The position numbers and the translations under genes are program-made. The notes under the pieces are model-generated. The model saw only the letters and a list, made by a program, of their open reading frames with translations. It searched no databases and was not told where the DNA came from. A stretch of 64,000 nt of DNA from Bacillota bacterium (GTDB taxonomy: Bacteria; Bacillota; Clostridia; Christensenellales; SZUA-584): positions 1-64,000 of the forward strand of contig JAEWRI010000012.1 in assembly GCA_023460085.1 (NCBI GenBank), written 5' to 3'. Within the stretch, counting starts at the first letter, position 1. The number at the start of each line of letters is the position of its first letter. This document shows, one piece after another, positions 58,621 to 64,000 of this stretch.

Positions 58621-60480
58621 GTGGCAGCAGTAAATACAACCATAATAAATCCCAAACCCGATGTACAGGATATCATCCTGAATCGCCGGCTTGTTTCCTG
58701 TTTTCAGCAAATCGTTTCCGTAAGCCGGAAGACGGTAATCGGCGTTGAGGGCCTGATCCGGGGAGTTGACGTCAATACCAACGCGTTGATTTTCCCCAAG
58801 GTGCTGTTTGAAGCTGCCAAAGAGGTAAAGCTCGCTCTCCAACTCGATCGCGCATGCCGGGATACCATACTGGAGGCTTTCAGCGAAATCCATCAAAGCG
58901 ACCCGGACAAGCTGCTGTTTTTGAATCTTGACGCATCCATATTGGAAGTCTCCGCGGGATCGGGCTACCTTCTCAATCAGGTGCAGCAGTACCACATCGA
59001 TCCGCACAACGTCGTCATTGAAATCAGTGAAAAGGATGTTATCAGCAGTGCTACGCTAAAAAAGTTTGCCGATACGTACCGCAAACACGGCTTTATGGTC
59101 GCCCTTGACGATGTTGGTACCGGTTTTTCCAATATGGACAGGATTCTGCTTGTAAAGCCCGATATCATCAAGATCGATATCTCATTGATTAAAAACATCC
59201 ACCACGACTTTTATAAACAGGGCGTATTCAAATCGCTCGTTATCATGGCGAACAAAATCGGTGCGCTGGTGATTGCGGAAGGGGTTGAAAACGAAGATGA
59301 CGCGGTGCAGGTTCTCCGGTTGGGCGGACATATGATACAGGGGTTCTACTTTTCCATACCCCTTCAAATCACCAGCAGCGCTTTGCTTTTCCAAAACATC
59401 CGTATCGAGCAGCTTAATCAACGTTTCAACGAATACATTAATCTGCAATATATGCGGGAAAAGAACAAATATAAATGCTGCAATCAAATCGTCCGACAGG
59501 CTGTACAGACGCTTTCGGGCGCGCGCTGCGGCGAGTATGAAACCCGGCTTACTGAAATCACCGCAGGTTCTGTCGAAATGGAATGCGCGTACATACTGGA
59601 CAGCACGGGCGTACAGATCAGTGAAACGGTATGCGGCCGCCGAGAGAGCAGCGCCGCGGATAACCGCATTTTCTACTCCGCGGTTAAGGGAACGGATCAC
59701 TCCATGGAGAAATACTATTATCCGCTCATCAACGCCAAGCGCCGCCAGTTTGCGACCGAACCGTATATTTCCCTCGCCACGGGCAACCTTTGCATCACGG
59801 TTTCCGCCATTTTCTATAACGCCGACAATGCAAAGTGTATACTCTGCGCTGATTTTACCACCACCGAAGATTCCTATAATATTGAGCTGCGCGGCCCCGT
59901 CCTCAGCCCTGTCCTCAGCGAAAAGCATGAAATGGCCGGGCTGCTGAACCAGATGAGCGAAGCGCTGATCACCGACAGCCTGACCGGCGCGTATAACCGG
60001 CGTTACATCGACGAACGGCTGCTGATCGACATTTACAACGCATCGCTCTGCCGCCAGCCCCTGTCCATCATATTGGCTGATGTGGACTGGTTTAAGGATG
60101 TTAATGACCAATATGGCCATCTTGCGGGGGATCATGTGCTCAGGGAATTGGTTCAGCTTTCAAGAAACAGTATACGCCAGGATACGGACTGGATTGCCCG
60201 CTATGGCGGCGACGAATTTCTGATCGTTCTGGTTAATGCGGACGAGACTGCCGCCCGCAGGGTTTCCGAAGACATCCGCTGCGCCTGCGAACAAGCTGCG
60301 GTAGCGTATGGAAACGCCACCATCCGTTTCACGGTCAGCATGGGTACCTATACGCTGCATTCGACCGACATCTCTTCGGACGAACTCATCCGCCTCGCGG
60401 ACCAGAATTTATATGTTGCGAAGAATTGCGGAAGAAACCGTTCCGTCGATATGCTTGAAGCGTCAGAATGCGGCAGGTAA
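58621..60480 (+). CDS. Cyclic-di-GMP enzyme, EAL domain followed by sensory domain and GGDEF domain
   Basis: The 619-residue protein begins with an EAL phosphodiesterase domain (about residues 20-270) with EGLIRG for EAL, LFLNLDASIL, EISEKDV, LDDVGTGFSN, KIDISLI and EGVENEDDA. A roughly 150-residue region resembling the YkuI C-terminal/Cache fold follows (YYYPLINAKRRQFATEPY, VSAIFYNADNAKCILCADF). It ends in a GGDEF cyclase domain with intact YGGDEF and DWFKDVNDQYGHLAGDHVL. The RxxD inhibitory site is displaced (RQDTD). No membrane helix is present. GTG 58621 with GGAGGG upstream is preferred over starts at 58528 and 58549. It overlaps hemW tail to tail by 18 bases. Confidence 0.85.
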   Translation: MAAVNTTIINPKPDVQDIILNRRLVSCFQQIVSVSRKTVIGVEGLIRGVDVNTNALIFPKVLFEAAKEVKLALQLDRACRDTILEAFSEIHQSDPDKLLFLNLDASILEVSAGSGYLLNQVQQYHIDPHNVVIEISEKDVISSATLKKFADTYRKHGFMVALDDVGTGFSNMDRILLVKPDIIKIDISLIKNIHHDFYKQGVFKSLVIMANKIGALVIAEGVENEDDAVQVLRLGGHMIQGFYFSIPLQITSSALLFQNIRIEQLNQRFNEYINLQYMREKNKYKCCNQIVRQAVQTLSGARCGEYETRLTEITAGSVEMECAYILDSTGVQISETVCGRRESSAADNRIFYSAVKGTDHSMEKYYYPLINAKRRQFATEPYISLATGNLCITVSAIFYNADNAKCILCADFTTTEDSYNIELRGPVLSPVLSEKHEMAGLLNQMSEALITDSLTGAYNRRYIDERLLIDIYNASLCRQPLSIILADVDWFKDVNDQYGHLAGDHVLRELVQLSRNSIRQDTDWIARYGGDEFLIVLVNADETAARRVSEDIRCACEQAAVAYGNATIRFTVSMGTYTLHSTDISSDELIRLADQNLYVAKNCGRNRSVDMLEASECGR

Positions 60481-61605
60481 ACATTCAAGGAATGTTCCGA
60501 TGAGCGCGTTCTGAAGATCGAAGCCCTTGAGCGTAGGGCGCACTCCTGCGGAATTCGCGAGGGTCAGACCCGCATACTGTGTAGCGTCAATCGCTGCTTC
60601 AAACCGTTTAAAAAAATCATCTTGGAAATGAGCGTTGTAGTCCGCTGCTTCGATGCCCGCCGCAAGGCGCAGCCGGAGCATCAGGTACTCCGTTCTCTCG
60701 TCCTCAGGCGACAGCGTATCCTCTTGCGCGACGGGTCTCTCCCCCGTCCCTGTGCAGCGCAGATACTCGTCGAGGCTCTCCGTGTTGGATTGGCGCGTGG
60801 TTATGCCGTCGCGCAAGCAGGAGTGTGCGGCGACCCCCAAGCCGAGATATTCTCCGCCCATCCAATATTTCAGATTGTGGCGGCATTCAAAGCCCGGAAG
60901 CGCAAAATTGGAGGTTTCATAGTGAGCATACCCCGCATGCTGCAGTATCTCAACCGCCGCATGGTACATGGCGCGGTCTTCTTCCTCATCCGCACCGGAA
61001 AACTCCGCCGCCAGCCGGGTACCTTCCTCCAGCTTCAGCGAATAGCACGATATGTGCTGCATCCCTGAGCCGACAAGGCTGTGCATTGTTTCCCTATAAC
61101 TTTCGGCGGACTGCCCGGGCAGCGCGAATATGGTATCCGCATTGATGTTCTTAAAGAAAATGCGGGCGGTTTCCAGGGCCGCCGTAAACTGCGCGTAAGT
61201 GTGCCGCCGCCCAATGGCGGAAAGCAGCGCGTCGTCGTGCGTCTGAAGGCCGAGGCTCAGCCGGTTGACGCCGCACTCCGCATAGCCCGCCAGCTTCTCT
61301 TCATCCAGTGTCTCCGGGTTGGCTTCCGCCGTGACTTCTTCCGCGGCCCAATTGCATTCGTCACGAAGGCCCGAAAGCAACCGCGCCATCTGTGACGCGG
61401 AAAGCAGCGAAGGCGTGCCGCCGCCGATGAATACCGTATCCACGGTACGGCTTTGCAGCACGTCCGCATACAGCCCGGCTTCCTTCAGCACCGCGCCGAT
61501 ATACGCATCCATATCGGCTTCCCGGCCCGGATAGGATATAAAGTCGCAATAGTAACACTTGCGGCGGCAAAACGGGATATGAACGTATAATCCCAGCGAC
61601 TTCAT
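60463..61605 (-). CDS. hemW: Heme chaperone HemW (radical SAM)
   Basis: The 380-residue protein begins SLGLYVHIPFCRRKCYYCDF, with the radical SAM Cys motif C-x3-C-x2-C. It has the HemN-like VFIGGGTPSLL, NRLSLGLQTHDDALL, HNLKYWMGGEYLGLGVAAHS and a C-terminal winged region. It lacks the extra Cys of coproporphyrinogen dehydrogenase HemN, so the chaperone role is favoured. The ATG at 61605 overlaps the lepA stop (TGATG). Confidence 0.93.
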   Translation of the reverse strand: MKSLGLYVHIPFCRRKCYYCDFISYPGREADMDAYIGAVLKEAGLYADVLQSRTVDTVFIGGGTPSLLSASQMARLLSGLRDECNWAAEEVTAEANPETLDEEKLAGYAECGVNRLSLGLQTHDDALLSAIGRRHTYAQFTAALETARIFFKNINADTIFALPGQSAESYRETMHSLVGSGMQHISCYSLKLEEGTRLAAEFSGADEEEDRAMYHAAVEILQHAGYAHYETSNFALPGFECRHNLKYWMGGEYLGLGVAAHSCLRDGITTRQSNTESLDEYLRCTGTGERPVAQEDTLSPEDERTEYLMLRLRLAAGIEAADYNAHFQDDFFKRFEAAIDATQYAGLTLANSAGVRPTLKGFDLQNALIGTFLECLPAAF

Positions 61606-63404
61606 CAGTCCATCTTCAGCACGGACATAAACGCTTCGGAGGGCACCTGCACGCTGCCCACCTGCCGCATGCGCTTCTTGCCTTCCTTCTGTTTTTCGAG
61701 CAGCTTTCTTTTGCGCGAAATGTCGCCGCCATAGCACTTGGCCAAAACGTCCTTGCGCATGGCCTTCACCGTCTCGCGTGCAATCACCTTGCCGCCGATC
61801 GCCGCCTGTATCGGTATCTCAAACATCTGGCGCGGTATCGCGTCCTTCAGCTTCTCCGCGATGCTGCGGCCTCTGGCATACGCCTTGTCACGATGCACGA
61901 TGATGGACAACGCATCGCACGCGTCGCCATTCAGCAGCATATCCAGCCGCACAAGGTCGCTCTTGACATAGCCCTTCAGCTCGTAGTCGAGCGAAGCGTA
62001 GCCGCGCGTTTTGGATTTCAGCATATCGAAGAAATCGTATATGATTTCGTTCAAGGGCAGTTCGTAATGAATCATCACGCGCGTCTCTTCGATATACTCC
62101 ATGTTTTTGAATACGCCGCGTTTCTCCTGACACAGCTCCATAATCGCGCCCACATACTCGTCCGGCGACATGATGGTGGCGTCCACCACCGGCTCCTCCA
62201 TATACTCAATCATTACAACGGGAGGCAGGTTCGTCGGGTTGTCCACCACCAGCTTCTCGCCCCGGGTGGTGATGACGTTGTAGCTGACACCCGGCGCAGT
62301 GGTTACCAGATCGAGGTCATATTCGCGCTCCAGCCGTTCCTGGATAATCTCCATATGCAGCAGCCCCAGAAAGCCGCAGCGAAACCCAAAACCCAGCGCC
62401 ACCGAGGTTTCCGGCTCGTACAGCAGCGAGGCATCGTTCAGCTCCAGCTTGGCCAGCGCGTCGCGCAGGTCATCGTATTTCGCGCCGTCCGCAGGGTAAA
62501 TGCCGCAGAACACCATCGGAGTGACTTCCTTGTATCCGGGCAGCGGTTCCGCTGCGCCGCCCTCCGCGTTGGTGATGGTATCGCCTACGCGCGTATCGGA
62601 AACGTTCTTGATGCTCGCGGCGACGTAGCCCACCTCTCCCGCCGAAAGCGCGGGCGTCGCCAGCAGCGTCGGTGTGAACACGCCCACTTCTGTGACGGAG
62701 AAGCGCTTGCCCGCCGCCATGAAGAGCACCTCGTCGCCCGGCTTCACGCGGCCTTCCTTCACACGTACGAAGCTCAGCGCGCCTTTATAGTTATCGTAGA
62801 GCGAATCGAAAATCATCGCCTTCAGCTGCCCGTCGGGATCCCCCTTGGGCGCGGGCAGATGGTCTACGATGGCGCGAAGCACCTCCTCCGTGCCGATACC
62901 CTCCTTCGCGCTGATGCGCGGCGCGTAGGACGTATCGATGCCCAGCACATCCTCTATCTCTTTGCATACCTCTTCGGGCCGTGCCGACGGCAGATCGATC
63001 TTGTTGATAACGGGCAGTATCTCCAGATTGTTGTCCATCGCGAGGTATACGTTGGCCAGCGTCTGAGCCTCGATGCCCTGGCTCGCGTCCACGACGAGTA
63101 TCGCGCCCTCACAGGCGGCCATGGCACGCGAAACTTCGTATGTAAAGTCCACATGGCCCGGCGTGTCGATGAGGTTCAGCATGTACTCCTCGCCGTCCTT
63201 CATATAGAACATGCGCACCGCCTGCGCCTTGATGGTGATGCCGCGCTCCTGCTCCAGTTCCATTGTATCGAGCATCAGCTCGTGCATATCACGCTGCGGC
63301 ACGGTATGCGTCGCTTCAATCAGCCGGTCGGCCAGTGTGGATTTGCCGTGGTCTATGTGCGCGATAATGCAGAAATTCCGCATGCGCGGGGTAGCTGTCG
63401 CCAT
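61605..63404 (-). CDS. lepA: Elongation factor 4 (LepA)
   Basis: The 599-residue translational GTPase has G1 AHIDHGKSTLADRL, G2/G3 RGITIKAQAV and DTPGHVDFTYEV, and G4 NKIDLPSA. LepA-specific C-terminal sequences (EGKKRMRQVGSVQVPSEAFMSVL) follow. It binds ribosomes and is thought to aid elongation or ribosome assembly under stress. An ATG precedes with AAAGGG. Confidence 0.98.
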   Translation of the reverse strand: MATATPRMRNFCIIAHIDHGKSTLADRLIEATHTVPQRDMHELMLDTMELEQERGITIKAQAVRMFYMKDGEEYMLNLIDTPGHVDFTYEVSRAMAACEGAILVVDASQGIEAQTLANVYLAMDNNLEILPVINKIDLPSARPEEVCKEIEDVLGIDTSYAPRISAKEGIGTEEVLRAIVDHLPAPKGDPDGQLKAMIFDSLYDNYKGALSFVRVKEGRVKPGDEVLFMAAGKRFSVTEVGVFTPTLLATPALSAGEVGYVAASIKNVSDTRVGDTITNAEGGAAEPLPGYKEVTPMVFCGIYPADGAKYDDLRDALAKLELNDASLLYEPETSVALGFGFRCGFLGLLHMEIIQERLEREYDLDLVTTAPGVSYNVITTRGEKLVVDNPTNLPPVVMIEYMEEPVVDATIMSPDEYVGAIMELCQEKRGVFKNMEYIEETRVMIHYELPLNEIIYDFFDMLKSKTRGYASLDYELKGYVKSDLVRLDMLLNGDACDALSIIVHRDKAYARGRSIAEKLKDAIPRQMFEIPIQAAIGGKVIARETVKAMRKDVLAKCYGGDISRKRKLLEKQKEGKKRMRQVGSVQVPSEAFMSVLKMD

Positions 63405-63453
63405 GTAGTAACCCTTTCGTGAAGGCCATATCAGCCTTATTCAGGAGAATTAT

Positions 63454-63481
63454 AATATACCGTATGGATTTCGGCAATCAA
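63454..63481 (-). promoter_or_regulatory. Candidate promoter of lepA-hemW
   Basis: On the minus strand TTGATT (63481-63476) and TATATT (63459-63454) are 16 bases apart; an overlapping TATAAT lies four bases further on. Confidence 0.45.
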
Positions 63482-63604
63482 AAACAAATGCCGGGCGTAT
63501 TTGGCGTATATCCAAAGCAGGGGTGCAACAACGTATCCTGCTTCCACTCGCTGTTAAGGGGATCCCTATAGGCAGCTATCAGCGGCGAAAAATAGGATGA
63601 TACC

Positions 63605-64000
63605 TTACATGCTGATGTGAAAAGCTTCTGCGAATAAATGCAATTGGGATTTCTCGGCTATACGCCGCGATGGGGCGTTCGTCCTCAAAGTGCTGTATAA
63701 CGGAATTTTGTTCATGGCAAAAACTTGCATGCTCCAGGCAAAAAGCACATGCTTTGCGTATCCTTTCCCCCGGTATTCCAAAGCGGTTTCAAGCCCTGCT
63801 TCATGCCCGTCTGAAATACGTACGCTTCTGCAAACAGACACCGCCCTCTCATCTTCAATATAGACACAGCATGGTTGATCCGTGTGAATCTCATCCTTCA
63901 GCCAGTAAAACTCATATAAATCAAAGTCATCTATATTATCCGGGCGAAGAATGATACATTGTTTATGCTCCGTATTCATCGGAGGCACAGCATAACATAA
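63605..64000 (-). CDS. GNAT family acetyltransferase, partial at the window edge
   Basis: The reading frame is open to the right end of the window, so the N-terminal part lies outside. The visible part contains the GNAT acetyl-CoA region (GHEAGLETALEYRGKGYAKHVLFAWSM) preceded by CCVYIEDERAVSVCRSVRIS and followed by STLRTNAPSRRIAEKS. GNAT enzymes with this C-terminal arrangement usually have a long N-terminal half. A GTG at 63988 is in frame but is not supported as the true start. Confidence 0.75.
   Translation of the reverse strand, partial: LCYAVPPMNTEHKQCIILRPDNIDDFDLYEFYWLKDEIHTDQPCCVYIEDERAVSVCRSVRISDGHEAGLETALEYRGKGYAKHVLFAWSMQVFAMNKIPLYSTLRTNAPSRRIAEKSQLHLFAEAFHISM

Overview
The window looks like a chromosomal segment of a fairly GC-rich, low-redox member of the Clostridia (Bacillota). 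The evidence is the gene order: hrcA-grpE-dnaK-dnaJ-prmA-rsmE-mtaB behind a perfect CIRCE element, rapZ-whiA-Crh, rpmG-secE-nusG-rplKA-rplJL, a T-box in front of a branched-chain amino acid operon, strong AAGGAGG ribosome binding sites, and sporulation-associated genes (spoVG, a GerQ-like coat protein). I see no rRNA, tRNA, CRISPR array or prophage. Taxonomy below class level is not supported by what I can see.

Layout. 0-5.5 kb: an envelope-stress pair (Gly/Ser-rich membrane protein plus PspA), a divergently regulated TetR/flavoprotein unit, a peroxiredoxin and a DUF1540 protein. 5.5-14.5 kb: rho coupled to a membrane acyltransferase; convergent tyrS operon; spoVG; a PIN-TRAM membrane protein; carD, which appears to be leaderless. 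14.5-24.3 kb: Cu/Zn SOD, then an FHA-FtsW-PBP-uvrC cluster and a murB-PHP-rapZ-whiA-crh cluster, ending at a GerQ-like gene. 24.6-31.7 kb: an accessory stretch with a sugar kinase, an IS200-type element, a secreted SH3/C39-like protein, DgkA, a GNAT remnant, an aldo/keto reductase and an AT-rich patch of unknown genes. 31.7-35.8 kb: pyruvate kinase and an ECF sigma/anti-sigma pair. 35.8-44 kb: ilvN-ilvC-cimA-leuB-ilvD-ilvB under a T-box whose specifier reads as isoleucine. 44-49.8 kb: transcription/translation genes and the L1/L11/L10/L12 ribosomal protein genes, followed by an intact IS3-family element. 49.8-58.3 kb: heat-shock operon on the minus strand. 58.6-64 kb: an EAL-GGDEF protein, hemW, lepA and a partial GNAT gene.

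How the genes work together. The ilv/cimA/leuB operon would make isoleucine from pyruvate through citramalate instead of threonine, which fits an Ile-reading T-box. The FHA-FtsW-PBP operon is a peptidoglycan synthase pair with a phosphothreonine-sensing partner. The rapZ-whiA-crh block carries an HPr paralogue with Arg at position 15 and Ser at 46, so it should be regulatory and not a sugar phosphocarrier.

I did not find a clearly new multi-gene system. The most unusual items are the carD promoter, where a 15-bp palindrome sits between the -35 and -10 boxes and the start codon falls at the predicted transcript start; the 26-bp perfect inverted repeat inside the ilv operon; the IS3 copy that seems to split the rplL terminator hairpin; the Gly/Ser-rich TPM-like/PspA pair; and the rho-coupled polytopic acyltransferase with an altered HX4D motif.
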